Origin: Candidatus Poribacteria bacterium | GTDB lineage: Bacteria > Poribacteria > WGA-4E > WGA-3G | DNA: 38,289 nucleotides | Reading direction: 5' to 3' | Assembly (NCBI GenBank): GCA_028818705.1 | Contig: JAPPNJ010000085.1 | Coordinates: 517 to 38,805 of the forward strand | Shown: one piece after another, positions 7,818 to 15,015 of the stretch | Layout of the letters: every line of letters begins with the position of its first letter | Position numbering within the stretch: the stretch's first letter is position 1 | Made by a program: the position numbers and the translations under genes | Notes under the pieces: model-generated | What the model was told of the DNA's origin: nothing | The model's input: the letters and a program-made list of their open reading frames with translations, nothing else | The model's database searches: none

Positions 7818-8165
7818 TTAAACTTCCTGTAGTGAATCGAAATAAGCTTGGAGGGATGCCTGCGCCTGCGGAAGTAAGTTAACTGGCACAAGGACATCAC
7901 CCCATTCAGATTGTTTGATATTGCCTTTCACACCGCCATAATAAGGCACTTCATGACAGCGTAAATAGACAGGAATACCTTCCTCTTGTAAAACGCTCTG
8001 GAGGATATTTCCCGCTAATTCATTTGGTACGGATTCAACAACGCACCAATCCCCATATTCCGTAACCTCAGTTTGCACTAATTCAGGCACGAGTTGGACC
8101 TTGCAATCCGAGCACATCAATACTTCCGGCTTATATTCAGCGTTGCATTGTGGACAAAACGGCAT
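7818..8165 (-). CDS. Zinc-ribbon protein with DUF2007 domain
   Basis: 115 residues. The N-terminus has a zinc ribbon with Cys4, Cys7, Cys18 and Cys21 (CPQC and CSDC), followed by a DUF2007-type domain (about residues 39-112: DWCVVESVPNELAGNILQSVLQEEGIPVY onward, with VLVP near the end). The domain is called a putative signal-transducing protein, but its ligand and partner are not known. AAGGAG lies 7 nt before the ATG. It precedes the 68-residue gene by 19 nt on the same strand, so they may be cotranscribed. Confidence 0.8.
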   Translation of the reverse strand: MPFCPQCNAEYKPEVLMCSDCKVQLVPELVQTEVTEYGDWCVVESVPNELAGNILQSVLQEEGIPVYLRCHEVPYYGGVKGNIKQSEWGDVLVPVNLLPQAQASLQAYFDSLQEV

Positions 8166-8335
8166 AGTATTTCTCCTTGTGAATGGGGAGAGGTTGGAAC
8201 CTCACCAACAAAGAACCTTGGGGGTTTGGGAGTGTATGGTATCTTGCCGTGTTGCTATCAGTTAATGGGAGTCGCCGTTGTTATCTAATCTGATTATGGT
8301 AACATATTTGTGAGAATTTTGTCAAGAAGGATTTG

Positions 8336-8377
8336 GTTGTTGGTCGTTAGTTGTTGATTATAAGTCGTTGGTTGTTA
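8336..8377. repeat. Heptamer array (GTYGTTR variant)
   Basis: Six 7-mers in register: GTTGTTG, GTCGTTA, GTTGTTG, ATTATAA, GTCGTTG, GTTGTTA. It is followed within 25 nt by the TGTAGGAGCGATCT-family repeat, the same order seen at 10760-10818. Confidence 0.7.
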
Positions 8378-8400
8378 GTAAAGATGCCTGTCAGCTGCCA

Positions 8401-8430
8401 GAGTCGCGATTCAGAGATCGCTCCTACAGA
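8401..8430. repeat. Dispersed repeat, TGTAGGAGCGATCT family, copy 2
   Basis: Reads GAGTCGCGATTCAGAGATCG on the plus strand, then CTCCTACAGA. It is the reverse complement of the element at 1874-1904, with a few substitutions. A palindromic GCGAT/ATCGC core is present. Confidence 0.55.
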
Positions 8431-8520
8431 AAAGTATTGATTGGAAACCTCGCCAGTGGCTGAGATGGATTTATTACTGCGGAGATCGGTGCTTATGGCG
8501 AGGAATGTAAAGCATTTTGC

Positions 8521-8580
8521 GCAAGCCTCTATAGGCTTGCGGGACAATGCGAAGCAAAATTATGCTATAGAGCATAATTT
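8521..8580. repeat. Two tetraloop palindromes
   Basis: First palindrome 8521-8540: 8-bp stem GCAAGCCT, loop CTAT, stem AGGCTTGC. Second 8557-8580: 10-bp stem AAATTATGCT, loop ATAG, complementary stem. Both are perfect, with unrelated stem sequences but the same 4-nt loop, as in the array at 12337-12519. Confidence 0.75.
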
Positions 8581-8608
8581 GAAACCTCGCCTACCAATTG
8601 TGGGGGTG

Positions 8609-9430
8609 TTAGGCTGGGAATTGCCAGAGTTGCAGTGCTGTTTTGCCTAAGACCCATTCCCTATCCTCGGGTGTGAAGAAGTCCATTTCGTCACGGACGA
8701 CGGCTAAGGTTTCTGCATAACTGGCTTGTTTGAGACAGACGGGCCAATCGGTGCCCCACATAATCCGAGAACCGCCGAACGCGTGATACACTTTTTTGAC
8801 CTGCTCGTATGTGTCCGCCCATGGGAAACCGGTTTTTGAGATTGACCATGTGTGGCTTATCTTGACATAAACCCGAGGAAACCGTGCTAAGTCGAGCAGC
8901 AATTCATGCTTTTCAGGGGCATCAGGCGAACAGCCCGCCATGTGATCGATAACAACATCCAAGTCGGGATGTTGTTCTAAAAGCGGGACGAGGTCTACTA
9001 ACCGATCGGCGCCTGTGAGCATCAGCATGGGGACACCAAGTGTTTCGGCGCGGCGGAATATCGGTGGCATCAAGGGTCCAGCAAACCAATCGCCGTCTGG
9101 TCCGGTAGACGGACTCAGACGCACGCCGTGGAAACCGTCCTCTTCGGTCCAGCGGCTGAGGTGGTCGGGGGCATCCGGGTCTTCGGGGTTGATTCGGCAG
9201 ACCCCCATGAATTTATCAGGGTACCTCTTCATTGCGTCGGCTGCGTAACGATTATCCCACCGGTAATGGATGACCTGAACGAGAACGGTTTTTTCAACGC
9301 CGTTTGCTGCCATCAGTTCTAAAAGTGTTTCTGCTGTAGCGTCGTCTTCGGGTGGATTTGTTGTCTCTGGTGCCCATGGAAACTGTGGATCGTTTTTCCA
9401 AACGTGAACATGTGGATCGATGATTCTCAT
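8609..9430 (-). CDS. Amidohydrolase family 2 protein
   Basis: 273 residues from ATG 9430, chosen over an upstream in-frame start because AGGAG stands about 10 nt before it and MRIIDPHVHVW is the typical beginning of the fold. The family is a TIM-barrel metal hydrolase group that includes L-fuconolactonase and 2-pyrone-4,6-dicarboxylate hydrolase; these act on lactones and carboxylic acids in sugar or aromatic breakdown. Metal-site residues visible are His7 and His9 (PHVHVW), the strand-7 region (DVVIDHMAG) and the strand-8 Asp in WGTDWPV. The substrate cannot be told from sequence. Neighbours give no pathway; the spacers on both sides carry repeats. Confidence 0.85.
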   Translation of the reverse strand: MRIIDPHVHVWKNDPQFPWAPETTNPPEDDATAETLLELMAANGVEKTVLVQVIHYRWDNRYAADAMKRYPDKFMGVCRINPEDPDAPDHLSRWTEEDGFHGVRLSPSTGPDGDWFAGPLMPPIFRRAETLGVPMLMLTGADRLVDLVPLLEQHPDLDVVIDHMAGCSPDAPEKHELLLDLARFPRVYVKISHTWSISKTGFPWADTYEQVKKVYHAFGGSRIMWGTDWPVCLKQASYAETLAVVRDEMDFFTPEDREWVLGKTALQLWQFPA

Positions 9431-9461
9431 ATTATGGCGACTCCTCATTTGTGTGAAGACC

Positions 9462-9514
9462 GGCGAGGTTAGAATGCACATCGCATTTAGGCGAGTACGC
9501 CGCAAAACCTCGCC
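9462..9514. repeat. GGCGAGGTT / AACCTCGCC inverted repeat with nested hairpins
   Basis: Outer 9-bp arms GGCGAGGTT (9462-9470) and AACCTCGCC (9506-9514) enclose two smaller hairpins: AATGC/GCATT and GGCG-AGTA-CGCC. The same outer arms occur as simple hairpins at 14931-14951 and 16283-16303. Confidence 0.7.
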
Positions 9515-9525
9515 TACCGTCTTGG

Positions 9526-9560
9526 GTTGTCGGGTATTAGCCGTCAGTTGTTAGTTTTTA
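9526..9560. repeat. Heptamer array overlapping the end of the flippase-like gene
   Basis: Degenerate 7-mers GTTGTCG, GGTATTA, GCCGTCA, GTTGTTA, GTTTTTA. The last two lie inside the coding sequence and encode the terminal KTNN of the membrane protein read on the minus strand. Confidence 0.55.
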
Positions 9561-10548
9561 GAAACTTGCCATTGGTTAGAGATCCGTATGCACCTAAGGG
9601 TAAACAGTAAAGTAGGATCAGAATATGTAAACTGAATCCCGTGACAGTGGCGTTCTCTACCGATGTACCGAAATGGTGTAGCAGCCAGACAAACGGAAAC
9701 TCGGTCGTTCCAAAGTTACCAACTGTCTGGACGGGCAATAAGTTAAAGACGTTCGTAAACGCGAGTGCGAATAACACTTCAGTCATCGGAATATCGATAC
9801 CCATCTCTATAACGAGGTAGCACTGAAACCCAAAACGGATGACGAGGCAGAGTAGGGAATATAACCAGACTTCCAAGTAACGACGATTCGACCGAAACGC
9901 TGTTAGCTGCCGGAGTACTTCCAAGCCTTTGTTGACCGCCCATGTGATCGGTCGCTTTTTAAGACCCAACAGCGGCACTGTACATCGCTCTGCCAACTTC
10001 ATACAGGCGGTTGGCGCAGCATATACAAAGAGCACGACTGCAATCAAACCACCGCCTATCAGGAGCGGCACAAGGTAAAGTACTGTGCCTGAAAATGTGT
10101 CGCGAAGCTCGGTGCGTAGGAGCCAAGCTGTGGCGATTACCAAGCCTATTAGCAGCACAAGATCAATGAGGCTTGCTACCAGCAGCGAGGCGATTCCCTG
10201 AGTTGCATCCACCTTCTGTCGCCGTTGCATGAGATAGACATAAGAGGCATCGCCTGTCCGCATCGGAAGGATATTGCCCCAAAAGGTGTGCAACGCCAAG
10301 ATCGGGAAAATTCGATGGACACGACTCTCAAGGTTGAGCAGTGCTCGGAACCGGAAGGTTTTCGCTAAGACTAAGAGACAATAGCAGACGAACCCGATTA
10401 AGAGTGCCTTTATCGACAACCGACTCAGGGTTTGCGGTATCTGTTGAAGGTCGATTTGTCTTAAGAGAAAGTAAGCTATAACGATTGCCAGCACTGTCGG
10501 TACGCCGATTTTGGCAGCCCGCTGGAATTGCTTTCTGTTCAAAGGCAC
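9544..10548 (-). CDS. Lysylphosphatidylglycerol synthase TM region / flippase-like membrane protein (UPF0104)
   Basis: 334 residues starting at GTG 10548; an in-frame TAA 12 nt upstream rules out any earlier start. About eight hydrophobic helices are visible, and the family motif HTFWGNILPMRTGDASYVYLM (about residues 87-107) matches the R-x-G-D/E region of AglD/YbhN-like proteins. The second conserved block, PVQTVGNFGTTEFPFVWLL, is near the end. Members of this group are multipass inner-membrane proteins linked to lipid or glycolipid transfer and flipping; the substrate here is unknown. The last four residues come from the heptamer array. No clear ribosome site precedes the GTG. Confidence 0.8.
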   Translation of the reverse strand: MPLNRKQFQRAAKIGVPTVLAIVIAYFLLRQIDLQQIPQTLSRLSIKALLIGFVCYCLLVLAKTFRFRALLNLESRVHRIFPILALHTFWGNILPMRTGDASYVYLMQRRQKVDATQGIASLLVASLIDLVLLIGLVIATAWLLRTELRDTFSGTVLYLVPLLIGGGLIAVVLFVYAAPTACMKLAERCTVPLLGLKKRPITWAVNKGLEVLRQLTAFRSNRRYLEVWLYSLLCLVIRFGFQCYLVIEMGIDIPMTEVLFALAFTNVFNLLPVQTVGNFGTTEFPFVWLLHHFGTSVENATVTGFSLHILILLYCLPLGAYGSLTNGKFLKTNN

Positions 10549-10759
10549 GCTCGCTAATTATGTATTTGAGGTTATCTATGTTCCAGAATTCGTATCATGA
10601 TACACGCGAAAATTTTAATTGTCAACGGAATATTATAGTAGATTTTAGAATTACTTAGACAGTTTCCAAGAGGGCGAGGCACAAAGCCGAAGCCATCCTC
10701 GCCCAACAGCAGTTATGAAGGTTCCCTAATATGTCTACATATTTTCATAATGCACTATA

Positions 10760-10794
10760 GTTGTCGTTGGTTATGAGTTGTGAGTTATGAGTCG
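10760..10794. repeat. Heptamer array (GTTRTGA)
   Basis: Contains three clean units in a row (GTTATGA, GTTGTGA, GTTATGA) after degenerate ones, and is followed at once by a partial TGTAGGAGCGATCT-family repeat, the same arrangement as at 8336-8430. Confidence 0.7.
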
Positions 10795-10829
10795 GTATAC
10801 AGAGATTCGTCCTACAGTGGAAAAAAGAA

Positions 10830-10865
10830 TTGCTTTTTAGAGGTGTGTATTCTATAATATACACC
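10830..10865 (+). promoter_or_regulatory. Sigma70-type promoter with overlapping inverted repeat, upstream of the MFS gene
   Basis: TTGCTT (10830-10835), 17-nt spacer, and a perfect TATAAT (10853-10858). A 9-bp inverted repeat with one G.T pair, GGTGTGTAT - TCTATA - ATATACACC (10842-10865), straddles the -10 box, as expected for a repressor operator. The transcription factor is unknown. Confidence 0.5.
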
Positions 10866-10904
10866 ATCTAAATCTTTATTGAAACGCGGTACTCATTGCG
10901 CCTC

Positions 10905-12128
10905 ATGAAAAATAATAAGCCTCCATCAGATGCGTCCTCTCGGAAACAGTTCTACTTCCTGACGGTATCGCACCTCGTCCTCGATTCCTACGCAACTCTC
11001 CTTTCACACCTGCAACCCCGTTTACTCGAAAAGTTAGCCACAGCTGCAACACGGAACAGTTTAGCGGGTAACTTTGTCTCAATTTACAGCCTCTTCAGCT
11101 CTTTCGGACAGGTGTTCTTCGGATGGCTGTCGGATCGGGTGCGGACGGTGCATTTTGTGACGTTTGGTGTAGCGTTCACTGCTCTCGGTTTAAGCCTGTT
11201 GTGGGTGGCACCCACCGTTAACATGGTGTATATCTTATTAGCCATCGGTGGTATCGGTATTGCTGCATTCCATCCGCAGGCGACAGCTTACGCCGGTGCC
11301 TTAGCGGAAGGGAGAGGTATGGGGACATCCATTTTCCTCACAGGCGGTAACATCGGCCGCGCACTCGGGCCCCTGGCACTGATGTATATTCCGTATCATT
11401 TCGGCTTGGACTACCTGGCTTGGGAGATGATACCGGGGCTACTCATGGCACTGTTTGTACCAAAAGTGCTGAGATTTGAAAAGGAACTGGACTTAACAGC
11501 TTCTACCCGTGGAACACCGAGCGATGCCCCACAACAGCAAGAAGCCTTTTGGGTGGTTGCTGGTCCACGCATGCTCCCCCTCATTGTGCTTTTCATTATC
11601 GCTGCATTTCGAACCGTCACACTCACCGGTTTAGAAACCTTTTTATCGGTCCATTTAGACGACCAAAACTACTCAGATCAGGCTCGTTCCCTCGTCATTG
11701 CCCTTTTCATCTTCGCGGGATCAATGGGCATTATGTCAAGCGGTTGGCTTATAACGCGCGTAAACACCTACGTCCTATTGCTGGTCTCGCTTCTGGGGGC
11801 ACCCCCGTTGCTTTACGCATCATTACACACCGATGGCCTTAGTTTCCTCACACTCCTCTTTTTAGGTAACGTCATTCTCACCAGCTCAATAACGGTTAAC
11901 ATTATCTTAGCACAGATGATGTTGCGGGGACATGAAAGCATTGCCTCCGGTCTTATGATGGGTGCGGCGTGGGGTGTCGGTGGCATGTTGAATAAATTTG
12001 TTGGTGATTTGGGAGATCAATTCGGTCTCCCGATCGTGTTAGATGGCTTGGTGATGATTCCGTTAGTGATGGCACCACTTCTGATTCTGCTACGTGATCA
12101 GCCGGATTTGTCGAAGCCGAGTTTGTAG
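10905..12128 (+). CDS. MFS transporter (Fsr-like)
   Basis: 407 residues from ATG 10905; an in-frame TTG at 10896 would add three. About twelve hydrophobic helices are visible. The cytoplasmic loop between helices 2 and 3 carries GWLSDRVRTVHF, a form of the MFS signature. The VSIYSLFSSFGQVFFGWLSD and HPQATAYAGALAEGRGMGTS stretches are like the fosmidomycin-resistance (Fsr) group of drug exporters, so a proton-driven efflux role is likely but the substrate is unknown. It is a single-gene unit preceded by a promoter with a possible operator at 10830-10865. Confidence 0.85.
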   Translation: MKNNKPPSDASSRKQFYFLTVSHLVLDSYATLLSHLQPRLLEKLATAATRNSLAGNFVSIYSLFSSFGQVFFGWLSDRVRTVHFVTFGVAFTALGLSLLWVAPTVNMVYILLAIGGIGIAAFHPQATAYAGALAEGRGMGTSIFLTGGNIGRALGPLALMYIPYHFGLDYLAWEMIPGLLMALFVPKVLRFEKELDLTASTRGTPSDAPQQQEAFWVVAGPRMLPLIVLFIIAAFRTVTLTGLETFLSVHLDDQNYSDQARSLVIALFIFAGSMGIMSSGWLITRVNTYVLLLVSLLGAPPLLYASLHTDGLSFLTLLFLGNVILTSSITVNIILAQMMLRGHESIASGLMMGAAWGVGGMLNKFVGDLGDQFGLPIVLDGLVMIPLVMAPLLILLRDQPDLSKPSL

Positions 12129-12132
12129 AAGG

Positions 12133-12281
12133 GTTGTGGGTATTGGGTTGCGGGTACTGAGTTGCGAGCAGTGGGTTAAGAGTCGCTCGGTAACAATCTA
12201 CCGCTGCTGGAAGGTTCCAACACGGGTCAACCGTTACCAGACACCTCTTAACTCAAAACCCAAAACCTATAACTCATAACC
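12133..12281. repeat. Inverted-repeat (MITE-like) element built on heptamer arrays
   Basis: The left arm (12133-12195) is eight heptamers followed by GTAAC-type sequence; the right arm (12232-12281) is the inverted counterpart. Pairing extends past the heptamers: GTTAAGA then GTCGCTC then GGTAAC on the left against GTTAAGA, GGTGTCT, GGTAAC on the right. The roughly 36-nt centre codes for nothing. It has the same arm structure as the element that holds the four-helix-bundle gene (5917-6356). Confidence 0.7.
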
Positions 12282-12336
12282 TATCTTAACGCGAGTTGCC
12301 AGTTTGTAGCATAACCTAATCAAAATCAGAATCAAC

Positions 12337-12519
12337 GGTATGAAGTGCTTATGCACTTCAGAATCAACGGTATCTATGCCTGTGGGCATAGACCGGGGTA
12401 TGAATGCCTTAGGGCATTCAAATCAACGGTATAAAGCCTATAAAGGCTTTACCGGGGTATGAAGTCCGTATGGACTTCACCGAGGTTGTGCAGCCTCGGA
12501 CGCAAACTAACAGTTTGCG
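12337..12519. repeat. Array of seven short palindromes with tetraloop-type centres and alternating linkers
   Basis: Seven consecutive hairpins: 12341-12360, 12374-12391, 12401-12420, 12432-12451, 12460-12479, 12480-12499 and 12501-12519. Stems are 7-8 bp, all perfect except one G.T pair in the sixth; loops are 4 nt in six and 3 nt in the last. Stem sequences differ. The first five follow GGTAT at 12337, 12369, 12397, 12428 and 12456 (spacing 32, 28, 31, 28). Linkers alternate between ATCAACGGTAT and CCGGGGTAT. In hairpins 2 and 4 an outer CGGT/ACCG pairing with a 2-nt AT bulge can extend the stem. Confidence 0.85.
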
Positions 12520-12606
12520 CTACAAAATGCCTACGAATCATGACCGATTTCAATGAAAAACGGTAGATGCGCCCCTAAAATCTCGTAAGTAGCAACTTGG
12601 GTTATC

Positions 12607-13734
12607 TTAGAAAGTCCACAAGAGGCTTAGGAAATGGGTGCTGATGAGGTCGCCTAAGAGGAGGGCGTAATCGAGGCGAAACTGACGGACTTGGATGCCG
12701 ATCCCGGTTGTAATGCGGTCATCTCGGTAACCGACGCGCAGTGCCAACGGTTTGCTAATATAATATTCAGCACCGAGATGTGTCTGCCCTCCATAACGCT
12801 GCTGCCATTGGTAAGAGAGGGTTAGCACTCGACCGAAAACGCGGGGGTTGGTATACGCCACACCGATATTCCAGTTTGCCGGAATGGATTCTTTGGGAGC
12901 AGATTCAGTGTTCCAAGTTAAGGTCGTCTTTGAGACATCCTGAAGGTTGAAACCGAACGAGAAGCTGCCTACATTTTCCAAGCCGAAAATGGCGTTGAGA
13001 TCGGGTAGACGCGCGAGGATACCTACGTCAAAACCGTAGCCCCAACTCCCGTAATTGTAGGTATCAAGATCCCCACCACTGAGACGCTGTGAAATCCATT
13101 TGGCGTTTGCACCAATCATCAGCGACGGAGGCAAAGAATCTCTTCCAAAGTTATCCCACCACGATTGACTGACTGTCCAGCCTGTTGCGAGGGTCAGAAT
13201 ATAGGCGTTTTCGCTATCGTTTAGGTATCCGGATGGCTCAAAGTCCGAGGATCGCGGTCGATTTTTTGCGAGGTTCTTCCGTTCATCAGCACTAATGTTC
13301 GGATCAAACGCTGGAACGAGTGGATAGATAGGAATATCGTCAACACCGGCACGGAGCCATGATAGTCCGAGGTTGAGCTTCGGCAGGATTTTCGTTGTAC
13401 CAGAGACGTAGTTGAATGCACCTAACCCCGAACGTCGTGCGGCATGCATGAGGCAGAATTGGTAGTTATCTGAAACGCCTGCTATACCGGCGGGATTCCA
13501 ATAGGTGGCAGTGGCATCGTCCGCGATACTGACGTACGCCCCCCCTAATCCGAGGGCACGACCGCCAACACCGTTTGTCAGAAAGTCTCCGGTGTAATTC
13601 TCTGCTGAAGCTGGTAAAACAGCCAGACAACCCCATCCGAGCAGCATTGTTACCCAACGAATGAGGGGATTAGACTTCCATTGTCGCAATTTAGTCAATT
13701 GATTTCTGTTTCCTTTGAAAAATGAGGACAACAC
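12607..13734 (-). CDS. PorV/PorQ family outer-membrane protein (paralogue 2)
   Basis: 375 residues from GTG 13734; TTG 13698, preceded by AAAGGA, is a plausible alternative that leaves a cleaner signal peptide (core WVTMLLGWGCLAVLPASA). The hallmark GGRALGLGGAYVSIADDATATYWNPAGIAG follows the signal peptide (about residues 57-86). The remainder is beta-barrel-like with many aromatic and glycine residues and ends LLWTF, as outer-membrane barrels do. It is longer than the paralogue at 816-1748 by an insertion around residues 125-180. Its C-terminal stretch (QVRQFRLDYALLLGDLISTH) closely parallels that paralogue's (LRQFQLDYALVPFGILGLTH). Function unknown; no type IX secretion gene is near. Confidence 0.78.
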   Translation of the reverse strand: MLSSFFKGNRNQLTKLRQWKSNPLIRWVTMLLGWGCLAVLPASAENYTGDFLTNGVGGRALGLGGAYVSIADDATATYWNPAGIAGVSDNYQFCLMHAARRSGLGAFNYVSGTTKILPKLNLGLSWLRAGVDDIPIYPLVPAFDPNISADERKNLAKNRPRSSDFEPSGYLNDSENAYILTLATGWTVSQSWWDNFGRDSLPPSLMIGANAKWISQRLSGGDLDTYNYGSWGYGFDVGILARLPDLNAIFGLENVGSFSFGFNLQDVSKTTLTWNTESAPKESIPANWNIGVAYTNPRVFGRVLTLSYQWQQRYGGQTHLGAEYYISKPLALRVGYRDDRITTGIGIQVRQFRLDYALLLGDLISTHFLSLLWTF

Positions 13735-13760
13735 ATGGGATATTTAATACACTGCGGATA

Positions 13761-13815
13761 GCACACAGCGGGAGAAAGCTGCGTGTGGCTTTCTAAAGAC
13801 TCCACTACTTTTAAA
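13761..13815. repeat. CACAC-GGC hairpin repeat, copy 1
   Basis: Hairpin CACAC-AGC-GGGAGAAA-GCT-GC-GTGTG followed by a tail ending CTACTTTTAA. The matching copy at 18056-18112 has GGC/GCC where this has AGC/GCT, a compensatory pair. The end of the repeat supplies the stop codon (TTA on the plus strand) of the PhyH gene. Confidence 0.75.
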
Positions 13816-14674
13816 CTCTATTCAGATCGAAGGTGTTCCAATAGTACTGGTACTGCGTTGATTTCCAACCGGAATAGATTTCGTCCCAACCCATTCGGTT
13901 GAAGTGTGGCAATAGCGAACCTTCTGTGACGGGTTGCGAGGATCCTTGATAACGATAATCAACTGAGAGCCGGAGCCGATCGGAGGTATGATTGGGCAGT
14001 GCCTTGTGAACGGCGTGGCTATGAAAGAATAGTGCGTCGCCGATCTCATAATCGCCTGCTACCCAGTAGAGTCCGTCTGCTTCCAAGGGTTCTGTATCAA
14101 TACCGAGTCCGCCGGCGCCAAATGCGGGTTTGACTGGATAGATCCCACTTCGATGCGAGCCAGATAATATAGATAAGCCGCCTAACTCCGTTGGACAAGG
14201 TCCAAGCGGTATCCATGCGGTATAGGTCTCTTCTGTGCCTCGGATGTGGATATAATCCTGATGTGCTGGCGTTGTGTACTTCGTGTTTTCGGGGAACATA
14301 ATTCTTCCAATATTCCGCGGATGCACGAGTGTCTTCTCGCCAAAAAGCTTATCCAACATATCTAAAATCGCTGGATGGTGTGCGAAAGCGTGGAAGGATT
14401 CCATGGATTGGAATTCGTCTAAGACGGGCCAATACCCGTCATCGCCTTCCATGTACGGACCGCCTGTTCGGATGCCATCCATCAGGACATCCCCGCCTTG
14501 TGCCCAGCCGTGCCGATGACAGATTTCCAAGAAATCTCGACGTAGGTTGTAGATGGAATCGCTATCAATTAAGCCACGAAAAAAGAGGTACCCGTCTTGC
14601 TGCGCCTGTTCTTGGAGTTTTTCAGGCTGATCCAAGAGTTCATTTGAGACAGTAAAAGGTTTAGTGCTTGCCAT
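13811..14674 (-). CDS. Phytanoyl-CoA dioxygenase (PhyH) family protein
   Basis: 287 residues, the usual length. The family are Fe(II)/2-oxoglutarate oxygenases with a double-stranded beta-helix, which hydroxylate fatty acyl, alkaloid or small natural-product substrates. The iron ligands are visible: His138 and Asp140 in TPAHQDYIH and a distal His (His223) in FFHSHAVHKALPN; Arg233 in SDRLRLS would bind 2-oxoglutarate. GGLSILSGSHR (165-175) is also typical. AGGAG precedes the ATG. The substrate is unknown. Its stop codon falls in a hairpin repeat (13761-13815) that separates it from the PorV/PorQ gene. Confidence 0.9.
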   Translation of the reverse strand: MASTKPFTVSNELLDQPEKLQEQAQQDGYLFFRGLIDSDSIYNLRRDFLEICHRHGWAQGGDVLMDGIRTGGPYMEGDDGYWPVLDEFQSMESFHAFAHHPAILDMLDKLFGEKTLVHPRNIGRIMFPENTKYTTPAHQDYIHIRGTEETYTAWIPLGPCPTELGGLSILSGSHRSGIYPVKPAFGAGGLGIDTEPLEADGLYWVAGDYEIGDALFFHSHAVHKALPNHTSDRLRLSVDYRYQGSSQPVTEGSLLPHFNRMGWDEIYSGWKSTQYQYYWNTFDLNRV

Positions 14675-14764
14675 ATAGTGCTCCTTACTTGCGAAAACAA
14701 GGGCATTTCAATGTTGTATTCGTTATAGATATTATAGCAACAAAACGGGGTGCTGTCAATAGGA

Positions 14765-14799
14765 GTTGTTGGTTATAAGTTAAGAGTTTTCAGTTCCAC
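14765..14799. repeat. Heptamer array
   Basis: Five 7-mers in register: GTTGTTG, GTTATAA, GTTAAGA, GTTTTCA, GTTCCAC, decaying along the array. Confidence 0.6.
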
Positions 14800-14930
14800 C
14801 AAGGATGTTGGGCAACGGTCTACTATTACATAAGTTGGGTTTCACTACGTTCAACCTAACCTACGTGTAATTAACCTCTTTAGTTGTAAACCGTGTAGGT
14901 TTTCTTGTAAAAACCTGCAGTCTGCAAAAT

Positions 14931-14951
14931 GGCGAGGTTTCTAACCTCGCC
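14931..14951. repeat. GGCGAGGTT hairpin
   Basis: Perfect 9-bp stem GGCGAGGTT / AACCTCGCC with loop TCT. The copy at 16283-16303 has the same stem with loop AGA, that is, the same element in the other orientation. No T-tract follows, so it is a dispersed repeat rather than a clear terminator. Confidence 0.75.
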
Positions 14952-14984
14952 AGCGGAGGCGAGAAAGGAGCGGTGTGGGAATAT

Positions 14985-15015
14985 TTTACACGGCACTTCT
15001 GGAATATGATACAAT
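14985..15015 (+). promoter_or_regulatory. Putative extended -10 promoter for the enolase-superfamily gene
   Basis: TTTACA (14985-14990), a long 19-nt spacer, and TACAAT (15010-15015) preceded by TGA, giving an extended -10 (TGnTACAAT). It lies 38 nt before ATG 15053. Confidence 0.4.

Larger units (their letters stand above)
8166..8608. other. Repeat-rich intergenic region without a gene
   Basis: 443 nt between the DUF2007 and amidohydrolase genes. It holds a heptamer array (8336-8377), a TGTAGGAGCGATCT-family repeat (8401-8430), two perfect tetraloop palindromes (8521-8540 and 8557-8580) and AACCTCGCC half-sites. Short open frames cross it, but they translate the repeats and show no family similarity. 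The AT-rich part at 8281-8335 may hold the minus-strand promoter for the DUF2007 gene, though I cannot assign boxes. Confidence 0.7.
10549..10904. other. Divergent intergenic region with repeats and a promoter
   Basis: 356 nt between the divergent flippase-like gene and MFS gene. It contains a heptamer array (10760-10794), a partial TGTAGGAGCGATCT-family repeat (10799-10818) and a promoter with an overlapping inverted repeat (10830-10865). I see no gene and no small RNA I could support. Confidence 0.7.
12129..12606. other. Repeat-rich intergenic region without a gene
   Basis: 478 nt between the MFS gene and the minus-strand PorV/PorQ gene. It consists of a 149-nt inverted-repeat element (12133-12281), a run of seven palindromes (12337-12519) and a unique tail (12520-12606). 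No reading frame in it looks like a protein. Confidence 0.8.

Noticed and set aside
8347..8650. Two ORFs of about 66-69 residues in opposite directions
   Set aside because: They translate heptamer, TGTAGGAGC-type and palindrome repeats and run into the amidohydrolase end.
12337..12519. CRISPR array
   Set aside because: Repeats and spacers are not separable: the variable parts are themselves palindromes, the constant linkers are only 8-11 nt, and no cas gene is present.
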